64,000 nt of DNA from assembly GCF_003600685.1 (NCBI RefSeq), contig NZ_CP032084.1, positions 2,356,001-2,420,000 on the forward strand, read 5' to 3'. This DNA is from Achromobacter sp. B7. Lineage in GTDB: Bacteria > Pseudomonadota > Gammaproteobacteria > Burkholderiales > Burkholderiaceae_B. Position 1 is the stretch's first letter. Every line of letters starts with the position of its first letter. The notes beneath the pieces were generated by a model that searched no databases, was not told the origin of the DNA, and saw only the letters and a list, made by a program, of their open reading frames with translations. A program made the translations under genes and the position numbers. This document shows, piece after piece, positions 1 to 7,888 of the stretch.

Positions 1-572
1 AGGATGGGTTGCGCGGCCTGGGCGTCGCGCGCGGCGGCGGCAAGGGCAGCTTCGGCCTGGACGGCGGTGGCGGCAACCGGCGTGCGCGGGGTGGCGGGTG
101 CATCGGCGGCGGTCAGCGCGGCGGTCAGGATGGCTGCGCCGTTGCTCATCGCGGTGGCGGCGGACTCGGCGGTGCCGCGTGCCAGCTGCACCTGTTCGGC
201 GGCCTGCGCCGCCAGTTCCAGCGTTTGCTGCGGCAGCGCGGCAACCGGCTGCTGCGCGGCGGCCACGGCCAGCGCGCCGGCTTCGGCCGACGTGGCGGTC
301 TTCACGGCTTCGTCGATGGCGCCCGAGGCGGCCGATTCGGCCTTGCCGGCGGCGTCGTTGCCAGCGTCACCGGTGTTTGCATTCTTGGCGGGCGTTTTGG
401 CGCCGTTGTTCGCGGGGCGCGAATCGGCGGACGGCTTCGGGCGCTGCTGGGCCAGCACGTCGGAAAAGCTCGGGCCTTTCTTGTTCGCGGGTGCGGACTT
501 GGCACCCAGCGCGTCGGCGATGGACGTGGGCGCAAAAGGCGCGACGGTGGGCAAGGGCAGGGGAGCGGTCAT
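1..572 (-). CDS. fliK: Flagellar hook-length control protein FliK, N-terminal part (cut by window edge)
   Basis: An open frame starts at ATG 572 and runs off the left edge without a stop, giving about 190 residues. It is rich in Ala, Pro, Gln and Thr. An early segment reads GPSFSDVLAQQR, the kind of N-terminal motif common in FliK proteins. FliK is an exported ruler that measures hook length and switches export specificity through FlhB. The diagnostic C-terminal Flg_hook domain lies outside the window, so the call rests on composition and on position directly after fliJ, as in fliHIJK operons. A second FliK-like gene lies at 7888-9243. Confidence 0.75.
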   Translation of the reverse strand, partial: MTAPLPLPTVAPFAPTSIADALGAKSAPANKKGPSFSDVLAQQRPKPSADSRPANNGAKTPAKNANTGDAGNDAAGKAESAASGAIDEAVKTATSAEAGALAVAAAQQPVAALPQQTLELAAQAAEQVQLARGTAESAATAMSNGAAILTAALTAADAPATPRTPVAATAVQAEAALAAAARDAQAAQPI

Positions 573-596
573 CTGGGGCTTCCTGTTAGGTATTGC

Positions 597-1046
597 TTAA
601 TGCATCCCGGCCTGGCGCTGGACCAGGCGGGCGGAATATTCATCATTGGCGCGTTGTTCGCGGCGCGATTCCACGACGGCCTGCGCGCGCAGTTCGCGCT
701 GCGCCAGGGCGTCGTACGAGCTGAGCTTGCGCTTTTCCTGTTGCCAGTACTGGCGGCCCTTGGCCAGGTTGTCATCGGCCTGGCGCAACACCGCCTGCTG
801 CTGGCCGATGGCGTCGTCCAGGGTGCCGATAAAGCGCTGGTAGTTGTGGCAATCGCTGGCCGACATGCCGGTCGTCATGGCCTGTTGCAGACGTTCCAGG
901 TAGTCCTGGCGATAGTCGCTCAACATACCCAGCTGGCGCTCGGCGTTGGTGCGTTCGGCGCTGAGGCGGCCCAACAGGCGCGCGGCTTCGTCCGTGCTTT
1001 CCTTGGCCAGGTTGATCAACATGTCCAAGGGCAATTGGCTAGGCAT
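597..1046 (-). CDS. fliJ: Flagellar export chaperone/stalk protein FliJ
   Basis: This 149-residue, highly charged, Gln- and Arg-rich protein is predicted to be almost entirely coiled coil, as expected for FliJ (usual length near 147). FliJ inserts into the FliI hexamer and engages FlhA to energise the flagellar type III export gate, and it also cycles export chaperones. The start at 1046 is preceded by AAGGGA. It overlaps the end of fliI by 8 bp, so translation is probably coupled. fliK follows after a 24-bp gap. Confidence 0.93.
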   Translation of the reverse strand: MPSQLPLDMLINLAKESTDEAARLLGRLSAERTNAERQLGMLSDYRQDYLERLQQAMTTGMSASDCHNYQRFIGTLDDAIGQQQAVLRQADDNLAKGRQYWQQEKRKLSSYDALAQRELRAQAVVESRREQRANDEYSARLVQRQAGMH

Positions 1047-2538
1047 AGGTGTCCCTTAACTCGAAACTGGCGCGCAACTGGTTGACGGCTTCGTCGTAGC
1101 CGATGTTCTCGCCGATGTCTTGCTGCAAGAAGGCTTCCAGGCGCGGATAGCGGGCGATGGCTTCGTCCAGCTGCGGATCGTTGCCCGCCGCGTAGGCGCC
1201 CACCGCGATCAGGTCGCGGTTGCGCTGGTAGCGCGACAGGTTCTGCTTGAAGCGACGCACCACGGCGAATTGCTGCGGCGTGATCAGCGACGTCATAGCG
1301 CGCGAGATCGACGCCTCGATATCGATGGCGGGGTAGTGGCCGGCTTCGGCCAGATGGCGCGACAGCACTACGTGGCCGTCCAAAATGGCGCGGGCCGAAT
1401 CGGCGATGGGGTCTTGCTGGTCGTCGCCTTCGGCCAACACCGTGTAGAACGCCGTGATGGAACCGGCCTTGCCGGACGGCCCCGGTGCACCCATGCCGGC
1501 GCGTTCTACCAGCATCGGCAGCTTGGCGAACACCGACGGCGGGTAGCCCTTGGTGGCGGGCGGCTCGCCGATGGCCAGCGCGATTTCGCGTTGGGCCATG
1601 GCGTAGCGCGTCAGCGAATCCATGATCAGCAAGACGTCCAGCCCCTGATCGCGAAAATGCTCGGCCAGGCGGGTGGCATAGGCCGCGCCTTGCAGGCGCA
1701 GCAGCGCGGACACGTCGGCGGGCGCGGCCACGACGACCGAGCGCGCCAGGCCCTCGGGGCCCAAGTTGTGTTCGATGAATTCCTTGACTTCGCGGCCGCG
1801 TTCGCCGATCAGGCCCACGACGATGACGTCGGCCTTGGTGTAGCGGGCCATCATGCCCAGCAACACGGATTTACCCACGCCCGAACCGGCGAACAGGCCC
1901 ATGCGCTGGCCGCGTCCCACCGTCAACAAACCGTTGATGGCGCGCACGCCCGTGTCCAGCACGGTGTCGATCGGCGCGCGCGACAAGGGGTTGATGGGCA
2001 GCGCGGACAAGGGCGCGAGTTCGGCGCCGGTCAGCGGGCCCAGCCCGTCCAGCGGGCGGCCCGCGCCGTCCAGCACGCGGCCCAGCAGCGCGTTGCCCAC
2101 GGGCAGGTGGCGTCCCAGCTGCGGCTTGGCATTGCCATTCAATTCGGCCTTGCGCGGCAGCGGAATTGCGCGTTGCACGGGCGGCTCGCCGGGCACGACG
2201 CGCGCGCCGGGCGGCAGGCCGGAAATATCGGCTTGCGGCATCAGGTACAGGGTGTGGCCATCAAAGCCCACCACTTCGGCATCGGCCCAGTGATCGTGGC
2301 CGCGCGCGATTTCAATGCGGGCGGCCGCGCCCACGGGCAGGCGCAGGCCGGTGGCATGCAGCACCAGACCGGTGGCGCGGGTGATTTTGCCGCTGACCAG
2401 CCAGGGGTCGGTGGACGCCGCGCGGATCGAACCGATCTCCAGCTGCGTCTTCCAGCGGTCCAGCACCGGCACCGTGCTCGCGGAGGTCGCGGGCACGGTG
2501 GGTTGGGCGGTCTGCGCCGAAGCCTGATCGCCGTTCAC
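1039..2538 (-). CDS. fliI: Flagellum-specific ATPase FliI
   Basis: FliI is the cytoplasmic ATPase of the flagellar type III secretion apparatus and resembles F1 beta subunits. A Walker A motif GSGVGKS lies at about residues 217-223, a Walker B / DSLTR segment at about 300, and the conserved ERGREV and [12 protein letters not shown] stretches are present. I chose the GTG at 2538: it overlaps the fliH stop as GTGA and has a strong GGGAGGA site 6 nt upstream. A GTG at 2553 is also open but would place that ribosome-binding site inside the gene. The result is about 499 residues, with a somewhat long N-terminal region compared with enterobacterial FliI (about 457). Confidence 0.96.
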   Translation of the reverse strand: MNGDQASAQTAQPTVPATSASTVPVLDRWKTQLEIGSIRAASTDPWLVSGKITRATGLVLHATGLRLPVGAAARIEIARGHDHWADAEVVGFDGHTLYLMPQADISGLPPGARVVPGEPPVQRAIPLPRKAELNGNAKPQLGRHLPVGNALLGRVLDGAGRPLDGLGPLTGAELAPLSALPINPLSRAPIDTVLDTGVRAINGLLTVGRGQRMGLFAGSGVGKSVLLGMMARYTKADVIVVGLIGERGREVKEFIEHNLGPEGLARSVVVAAPADVSALLRLQGAAYATRLAEHFRDQGLDVLLIMDSLTRYAMAQREIALAIGEPPATKGYPPSVFAKLPMLVERAGMGAPGPSGKAGSITAFYTVLAEGDDQQDPIADSARAILDGHVVLSRHLAEAGHYPAIDIEASISRAMTSLITPQQFAVVRRFKQNLSRYQRNRDLIAVGAYAAGNDPQLDEAIARYPRLEAFLQQDIGENIGYDEAVNQLRASFELRDTYA

Positions 2539-3278
2539 GCCGGGTCCTCCCACGACACGTTGCGGCCCAGCGAGGCCGCCACGCGGCGCCAGCGGGTTTG
2601 CAAGGTGGCGTCGATATCGCCAAAAGGCGTTTCGGCACGGCAGCCGCCGCGCGCGATGGACTCATCGGCCAGCACGCGCCAATGGCCTTCTTTCAGTTCG
2701 TCCGCCAGGTGCAGGCGGATCAGCTCGATGTCTTCGGGGTTGGCCCACAATCGCATCTGGCCGCCGGCCGACGGGTTGATGTGCAGCACATCGCGCACGG
2801 CGGCAATCACGGTGTCGGGTTGTTCGGACAGGGTGGTGCGCACGACCTGCTGCGCAATGTCCAGCGCCAGCGTCAGCAGGCTCTGGCCCATCTTTTCTTC
2901 CAGCGCGCCCACGGACGCGGCGCAGGCTTGCACCAGCGCGTTCAAGCGCTGCGCTTCCTCCGCGCCTTGCTGGCGCGCCTGGGCCAGCCCATCGGCGTAA
3001 CCCGCTTCGCGGCCCGCGGCGTACCCTGCTTCGTGGCCCGCCTGCTGGCCGGCTTCAACGCCGGCCGCATGGCCCTGCGCGTAGCCTTCCTCGCGACCTT
3101 CGGCCATGGCCTGGGCGCGCAGTTGCGCCATCACTACCGCGGGGTCCGGACCGGGATCGGGTTCCGGTTCGGGCTCCGCTTCGACGGTCGCCGGCTCGTC
3201 GAACGACAGCATCTGCCAGCGCCGCCAGGCGGCACTGCGCGAGATGAGCGTCGTCGCGCCGTTGTCCGCTTCAGACAT
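2535..3278 (-). CDS. fliH: Flagellar assembly protein FliH
   Basis: FliH binds FliI, restrains its ATPase activity and links it to the C-ring. The 247-residue protein has an acidic Pro/Glu run ([14 protein letters not shown]) near residue 40. A Gly/Ala-rich stretch of repeated GxxxG-type spacing follows (for example [19 protein letters not shown]), which is the typical FliH helical repeat, and then the C-terminal FliI-binding domain. The start ATG at 3278 overlaps the fliG stop by 8 bp. The frame is open further upstream to 3476, but that part lies over fliG and is not FliH-like. Confidence 0.94.
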   Translation of the reverse strand: MSEADNGATTLISRSAAWRRWQMLSFDEPATVEAEPEPEPDPGPDPAVVMAQLRAQAMAEGREEGYAQGHAAGVEAGQQAGHEAGYAAGREAGYADGLAQARQQGAEEAQRLNALVQACAASVGALEEKMGQSLLTLALDIAQQVVRTTLSEQPDTVIAAVRDVLHINPSAGGQMRLWANPEDIELIRLHLADELKEGHWRVLADESIARGGCRAETPFGDIDATLQTRWRRVAASLGRNVSWEDPA

Positions 3279-4281
3279 ACGCGTCGTCTCCGGAATTGCC
3301 CAGCACGATCTGGCCGCTCTCGGCCAGGCGGCGGGCGATTTGCAGGATCTTCTTCTGCTCGCCTTCCACCTTCGACATGCGGATCGGGCCTTGCGCTTCC
3401 AGGTCCTCGCGCAGCATTTCGGCGGCACGGCTGGACATGTTGCGCAGGAACTTCGCACGCAGCTCTTCCTGGGCACCCTTGAGCGCGACCATGAGCGTGT
3501 CGTTGTCGATTTCCTTGAGGATGAGCTGGATGGCGCGGTCTTCGACGTCGAGCAGATTGTCGAACACGAACATCTCGTCGATGATCTTCTGCGCCAGGTC
3601 GTTGTCGCGTTCGCGCAGGCTGGCCACGACGGTTTCCTCGTCCGAGGAATTCATCATGTTCAGGATCTCGGCCGCGGTGCGCACGCCGCCCATCTTGCTG
3701 CGCTTGGCGCCTTGGCCGGCCAGCACGGAATTGAGCACTTCGGTCAGCTCGGACAAGGCCGCCGGCTGCACGCCGCCAAACGTGGCGATGCGCAGCATGA
3801 CGTCGTTGCGCAGGCGGTCGGTCAACAAGGCCAGCACGCCGGCCGCGCGGTCGCGCTCCAGGTGCACCAGGATCGTTGCGATGATCTGCGGGTGCTCGTC
3901 GCCGATCAGTTCGGCCACGGTGTTCGGGTCCAGCCAGTTCAGCGCGTCGATGCCGCTGCCGCCGTCGCCGGCTTCCAGAATGTCTTCGATCAGGCCGGCC
4001 GCGCGGTCGCTGCCCAGCGCCTTGGTCAGCACGCTGCGGATGTAGTCGTCCGAACCCAGGGTGACGGCCATGAACTGGTCGGCTTCCTGGCGGAATTCTT
4101 CCAGCACCACGGCCACGTCGTTGCGCGTGACCTGCTTCAGGCTGGCCATCGCCGCGCCCACCTGCTGCACTTCACGCGCGCTCAGGTACTTGAAGACCTC
4201 GGCTGCGGCGTCTTCGCCCAGCGACATCATCAGGACGGCGCTGCGCGTCATGCCGTCCATCGGAGTGGAATCATTTTTCAT
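3271..4281 (-). CDS. fliG: Flagellar motor switch protein FliG
   Basis: FliG is the rotor component on the cytoplasmic face of the MS ring that interacts with stator MotA and with FliM. The length, 336 residues, matches the family (about 331). The EHPQ motif of the middle domain is at residues 129-132. The C-terminal torque helix carries the charged series VASLRERDNDLAQKIIDEMF. The gene overlaps fliF by 11 bp and fliH by 8 bp, within one tightly packed operon. Confidence 0.98.
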   Translation of the reverse strand: MKNDSTPMDGMTRSAVLMMSLGEDAAAEVFKYLSAREVQQVGAAMASLKQVTRNDVAVVLEEFRQEADQFMAVTLGSDDYIRSVLTKALGSDRAAGLIEDILEAGDGGSGIDALNWLDPNTVAELIGDEHPQIIATILVHLERDRAAGVLALLTDRLRNDVMLRIATFGGVQPAALSELTEVLNSVLAGQGAKRSKMGGVRTAAEILNMMNSSDEETVVASLRERDNDLAQKIIDEMFVFDNLLDVEDRAIQLILKEIDNDTLMVALKGAQEELRAKFLRNMSSRAAEMLREDLEAQGPIRMSKVEGEQKKILQIARRLAESGQIVLGNSGDDAYV

Positions 4282-5950
4282 CTTTGCTCATCCAGGTGCG
4301 CAGAACCATCGCGACGGCGCGCGGATCCTTGTTGGCCATCGTGCGGGCGCGTTCCAGGTTGTCTTCGTAACGGCTGAGTTCCTTGGTGCGGGCGGCGTCC
4401 TGGGCCTCGCGAGCGGCTTCCTGACGCTCGGCTTCAGCCATTTCCGGATCCACCGGCGGGTACAGGTACTCGGTGACCGAGCGGCGAATCTTGCGATACA
4501 GCCAGAACGCAACCACCAGACCTACCAGCCACGCCAGGATCGTCTTGAACAGGGCAATCATTTCCGGATCGCGCCACATCGGCAGCGGCGGCGGGCCATC
4601 GTTGAACTGGCTGTTGACCAGGTTCAGCGAGTCGCCACGCGTTTCGGAATAGCCCATGGCTTCACGAACCAGGTTGGTCAGCTTGTTCAGTTCTTCGGGC
4701 GGCAGGGCTTGCGGCTCGCCGTCCTTGTCGCGGATGTAGTTCACCACCACAGCCACCGACAGGCGCTTCAGGTTGCCCACCGGCTGCTTGATGTGGCTGA
4801 TGGTGCGGTCCACTTCATAGTTGGTGGTGGCGTCGCGGCGCTCGTTCAGATTGGCCGTGGCCGCCTGGGTGCCGGTCTGCTGTTGTTGTTGCTGCTGTTG
4901 CTGGGCACCGGCCGCGGCGGGCGGCTGGCCCGGGCGCGGCGGCTGCTGCGCGGGCGGGTTGGTCAACGGCGCTTGCGCGTTCGGAGGCGCCTGGTTCGAC
5001 AATGCACCCGGCACGCCCTGAGCGGGGCTGACGCCGCGCTGGGTGGAATCGCTGGTTTGCTGGCTGCGCACGGCGGCCTGGCCAGGTTCCTGGTTCGGGC
5101 GGTAGACCTCGGAGGTTTCTTCGCGGCGGGCGAAGTCCACGTCGGCGCTGGCTTGGGCGTGCACGTTGCCGGGGCCGACCAAGGGGTTCAGGATCGTCAG
5201 GATGCGTTCGACGGTGCGCTGTTCCATTTCGCGCACGAAGCGCATCTGGTCGGCGTCCATGCCGCGTCCTTCGCCCAGCGGCGCGGACAGCAGGCGGCCG
5301 TTCTGATCGACGATGGAGACGTTTTCGGCGGTCAGCTCGGGCACGCTGGAAGCCACCAGCCACGAAATCGCCGAGACCTGCGCGTCGCTCAGGCTGCGGC
5401 CCGGGTAGACATTCAGCAGCACGGACGCGGTGGGCGCCTGGCGTTCACGCACGAACAGCGACTGGCGCGGCATGGCCAGGTGCACGCGGGCGTGCTGCAC
5501 GGTATTCATGGCTTCGATCGAACGGGCCAGCTCGCCTTCCAGACCGCGCTGGTAGTTGATCTGTTCCGCGAACTGGCTGGCGCCGAAGCGGGCGTTGTCC
5601 ATCAGCTCGAAGCCGACGGAACCGCCGCGCGGCAAGCCTTGCGACGCCAGTTGCAGCCGGGCGTCGTAGACGCGGTCGGCCGGCACCAGCAGCGCGGTGC
5701 CCGTCTCGTTGTAGCGGTAGGGCACGTTCATGGTGCCCAGGGCCGTAACGATGGCACCGCCGTCGCGGTCGTCCAGGTTCGAGAACAGGACCTTGTACTT
5801 GGGCTCGCTGCTCCACATCACCGCGGCGATGATCAGCGCGACGACGGCGGCCGCCGCGCCAAGCAAGACGGGCTTGGGCAGTGCGCGGACCTTTTCCAGC
5901 ACAGGGAACTTCGCCAGCAGCGACGAACTCAGAGTGGCCTGCTGATTCAT
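4271..5950 (-). CDS. fliF: Flagellar MS-ring protein FliF
   Basis: FliF forms the membrane/supramembrane ring on which the motor is built. The 559-residue protein has a transmembrane helix at about residues 28-46, the YscJ/FliF ring-building domains, a long low-complexity periplasmic loop (about 300-365), a second transmembrane helix at about 465-483 and a FliG-binding C-terminal tail. The loop contains nine consecutive Gln codons (4877-4903), mixed CAG/CAA, within a Pro/Ala/Gln-rich stretch. The start has GGAG upstream. It is the first gene of the leftward fliFGHIJK operon and is divergent from fliE. Confidence 0.98.
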   Translation of the reverse strand: MNQQATLSSSLLAKFPVLEKVRALPKPVLLGAAAAVVALIIAAVMWSSEPKYKVLFSNLDDRDGGAIVTALGTMNVPYRYNETGTALLVPADRVYDARLQLASQGLPRGGSVGFELMDNARFGASQFAEQINYQRGLEGELARSIEAMNTVQHARVHLAMPRQSLFVRERQAPTASVLLNVYPGRSLSDAQVSAISWLVASSVPELTAENVSIVDQNGRLLSAPLGEGRGMDADQMRFVREMEQRTVERILTILNPLVGPGNVHAQASADVDFARREETSEVYRPNQEPGQAAVRSQQTSDSTQRGVSPAQGVPGALSNQAPPNAQAPLTNPPAQQPPRPGQPPAAAGAQQQQQQQQQTGTQAATANLNERRDATTNYEVDRTISHIKQPVGNLKRLSVAVVVNYIRDKDGEPQALPPEELNKLTNLVREAMGYSETRGDSLNLVNSQFNDGPPPLPMWRDPEMIALFKTILAWLVGLVVAFWLYRKIRRSVTEYLYPPVDPEMAEAERQEAAREAQDAARTKELSRYEDNLERARTMANKDPRAVAMVLRTWMSKDEK

Positions 5951-6270
5951 CGACGGCTCCCGCTGGCTGCGCGGCGCAAGGAAAAGGACTTCATGTCTGG
6001 GTAGGGCAGATTACACATGCAACGTGCTTCTGGTCTGGGGAGAGCCTGGATTATTGCCGTTGGGTCGACAATCCCAATCGATGAAAACAGCCGGTTTTTG
6101 GCGTTACTTATCCTCTATGTCGATAGCGAATGGGCGGATCCGGCCCCGGCTATGGGCATTCGTTGAAATGTCGGGGTTTTTGGCGGTTTTTAATCGCTAT
6201 GGGTGCGCGCGATCGGCGGTACGCTTTGCGGCAACATTGGCGAATCGCCCCACCAGCAAGGAATCAGGTA
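5951..6270. promoter_or_regulatory. fliF/fliE divergent intergenic region with a paired direct repeat
   Basis: This 320-bp gap must hold the promoters for both fliFGHIJK (leftward) and fliE (rightward). It has no credible gene. Two 26-bp segments at 6094-6119 and 6176-6201 match at 20 of 26 positions. Both begin GTTTTTGGCG and end with CTATG, in direct orientation 82 bp apart. They are candidate binding sites for a flagellar activator. They do not clearly fit the sigma-28, sigma-54 or enteric FlhDC consensus as I know them. Confidence 0.45.
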
Positions 6271-6603
6271 ATGGCTGTATCAGGCTTGAACGGCATCGAA
6301 AGCATGCTCCAGCAGATGCGCACCGTCGTAAGCAAGGCGGAAACCGGCAATCTGGCCGCCGGAGAATCGGTCGGCCAGCCCGACGGTTTTGCCGCCGAGT
6401 TGCAGCGCTCGATCCGCCGCGTGACGTCGGCGCAGAACGCCTCGTCGGCGCAGGCGAAGGCCTTTGAAATGGGCGCGCCCGATATTTCGCTCAACGATGT
6501 GATCATCGACATGCAGAAAGCCAGCCTTGGCTTTCAGACGGCGGTGCAGGTGCGCAACAAGCTGGTTGCGGCCTACAAGGAAATCTCGTCGATGGCCGTG
6601 TAA
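6271..6603 (+). CDS. fliE: Flagellar hook-basal body protein FliE
   Basis: FliE joins the MS ring to the proximal rod and is the first rod-type export substrate. The 110-residue protein matches FliE length. It ends with the family C-terminal segment, including [17 protein letters not shown] and [12 protein letters not shown]. The ATG at 6271 is preceded by AAGGAA. Longer upstream starts in the same frame are not FliE-like. It is the only rightward flagellar gene in the window and converges on the ycgR-like gene, with a shared terminator at 6656-6685. Confidence 0.97.
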   Translation: MAVSGLNGIESMLQQMRTVVSKAETGNLAAGESVGQPDGFAAELQRSIRRVTSAQNASSAQAKAFEMGAPDISLNDVIIDMQKASLGFQTAVQVRNKLVAAYKEISSMAV

Positions 6604-6630
6604 GGCGGGTAAGCCGGGTAAGCCGGGTAA
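6601..6630 (+). repeat. 9-bp tandem repeat containing the fliE stop codon
   Basis: The fliE TAA begins a 9-bp unit TAAGSCGGG present three times (6601-6627), followed by a fourth TAAG. Because the period is nine, an in-frame TAA recurs at 6610, 6619 and 6628, and another follows at 6637. FliE therefore ends in a ladder of in-frame stops. Confidence 0.8.
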
Positions 6631-6655
6631 GTCGTCTAACGGCGGCGTCGATTTG

Positions 6656-6685
6656 AAAAGGCCTTTCCACTGGAAAGGCCTTTTT
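6656..6685. terminator. Bidirectional intrinsic terminator between fliE and the ycgR-like gene
   Basis: A perfect 13-bp stem (AAAAGGCCTTTCC pairing with GGAAAGGCCTTTT) surrounds a 3-nt loop. T-runs on the 3' side and A-runs on the 5' side let it act for both converging transcripts. Confidence 0.9.
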
Positions 6686-6709
6686 GCTTTTTGGCGCGGG
6701 GCTGCCGCG

Positions 6710-7510
6710 TCAGTTGCGCTGCGCGCCTTTCTCCAGACGCCACACCACTTTTTGCAGCCAGTTTTCCTGGCGCGCGTCCAGGTTCAGGAACACCGCGCCC
6801 ACGTGGCTCATCGGCGGTTCGCCGGTCAGCGACAAATGCCGCGGCGCTTCGTCCGGGCTGTCGGGCTGGACCATCGGCTGGCCGGAAATCGGGTAGACGT
6901 TGCGCACTTCCAGGTTAGCGCTGAGCTTGCCCAGATCGCCGAAGTCCAGCTGCACGTCTTCCATGACGGTGCCGCGCTCGGGCAGGGCGGGCACGGCCAG
7001 CCCGGCGCGCAGGCCCACGCCGTCAACGGAAATATCGCGCACGGTGAAGCTAAAGGGGCGGGCCTTGGGTTCGGGCAGCCACGTGGCCTGGCATTGCCCC
7101 GCGCCGGTAACCAGCGAGGCGCGGAACATCTTGCGTCGCTGGATGCGGGCCAGGCGATCGGGAAACGGTGACATCAACGCCGCGCTGCCGTCATCGAAAT
7201 GAATAACCTCGGGGCGCTGCACGCGAAAGCGGATCTGCACGCCGCCATAGGCGGTGGCGTGGAAGTGGAACGTCGTGCCGCTTAACAACCCCATGCTGTC
7301 CGACTGTTCGAAGTCGGCGCCGGCGTAGTCCCGGGGCCGCCAGAAGAACTGGCGCGTCTGCTTGTCGGCGCCCAGCACCAGCACCGCCATCTCGCGGTCG
7401 GCGGCGTCGCGTACCAGGATGTGGCTGTCGGGGTGCGTCAGCTCGAACAGGGCGGAACGCATGTCTTCCGGCCGGGTCAGCAGGAATTCCGGGTCGCTGG
7501 CTTCCAACAC
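6710..7510 (-). CDS. ycgR: YcgR-like PilZ-domain flagellar brake protein
   Basis: The 266-residue protein has a YcgR-type N-terminal domain (about 1-115) followed by a PilZ domain. The c-di-GMP binding signature is visible: RRKMFR (RxxxR) near residues 124-129 and DISVDG (DxSxxG) near 157-162. Members of this family bind c-di-GMP and slow or bias the flagellar motor by contacting FliG/FliM or MotA. The start is GTG at 7510 with AAGGA upstream; an ATG 16 codons in is possible. It is the last gene of the flaG-to-ycgR operon. The c-di-GMP source could include the diguanylate cyclase at 54039-55226. Confidence 0.85.
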   Translation of the reverse strand: MLEASDPEFLLTRPEDMRSALFELTHPDSHILVRDAADREMAVLVLGADKQTRQFFWRPRDYAGADFEQSDSMGLLSGTTFHFHATAYGGVQIRFRVQRPEVIHFDDGSAALMSPFPDRLARIQRRKMFRASLVTGAGQCQATWLPEPKARPFSFTVRDISVDGVGLRAGLAVPALPERGTVMEDVQLDFGDLGKLSANLEVRNVYPISGQPMVQPDSPDEAPRHLSLTGEPPMSHVGAVFLNLDARQENWLQKVVWRLEKGAQRN

Positions 7511-7534
7511 GATGGTGGTCCTTAGAAAGTGGGG

Positions 7535-7888
7535 TCAGGCGGGCGGCGCCGCTTGGGGAAGCTCGCGCGATTCCAGGCGATACAGCCAGGCCAGCAATTC
7601 TGCCACCGCTACGTACAGTTGGGGAGGAATATGTGCGTCCAGATCCACTTGCATGAGCAAGCCGACCAATTCCCGGGACTCATGCACATACAGGCCGTTT
7701 TCCTCGGCGGCGCGCACGATGGTGTCGGCAAGCTGGCCGTAGCCCTTGGCCACCACGCGGGGCGCGCCGTCCTTGTCGTCGTAGGAAATGGCGACGGCGG
7801 CATTGCGGTTGGCGTTGGGGCCGGCATTGGGGCCGGCATTTGGGCCACCAATTTGGCCGCCGTCCTCGGAATAGGAGATGTTGCTCAT
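7535..7888 (-). CDS. Stand-alone FlhB C-terminal-domain protein (FhlB/FlhX type)
   Basis: The 117 residues resemble the soluble cytoplasmic C-terminal domain of the export switch FlhB. They include VVAKGYG, a IPPQLYVAVAELLAWLYRLE-like end, and no transmembrane helices. The NPTH autocleavage site of true FlhB is absent. Such FlhB-C homologues are known in other bacteria and can partly substitute for cleaved FlhB. The N-terminus carries three GPNA/GPNA-like units encoded by a 12-bp tandem repeat at 7815-7850. The ATG overlaps the stop of the FliK-like gene by one base (TGATG), indicating coupled translation with a putative FlhB partner. Confidence 0.85.
   Translation of the reverse strand: MSNISYSEDGGQIGGPNAGPNAGPNANRNAAVAISYDDKDGAPRVVAKGYGQLADTIVRAAEENGLYVHESRELVGLLMQVDLDAHIPPQLYVAVAELLAWLYRLESRELPQAAPPA

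Noticed and set aside
1120..3000. 626-codon plus-strand open frame
   Set aside because: Antisense to fliI and fliH. There is no ribosome-binding site and the composition is that of a shadow.
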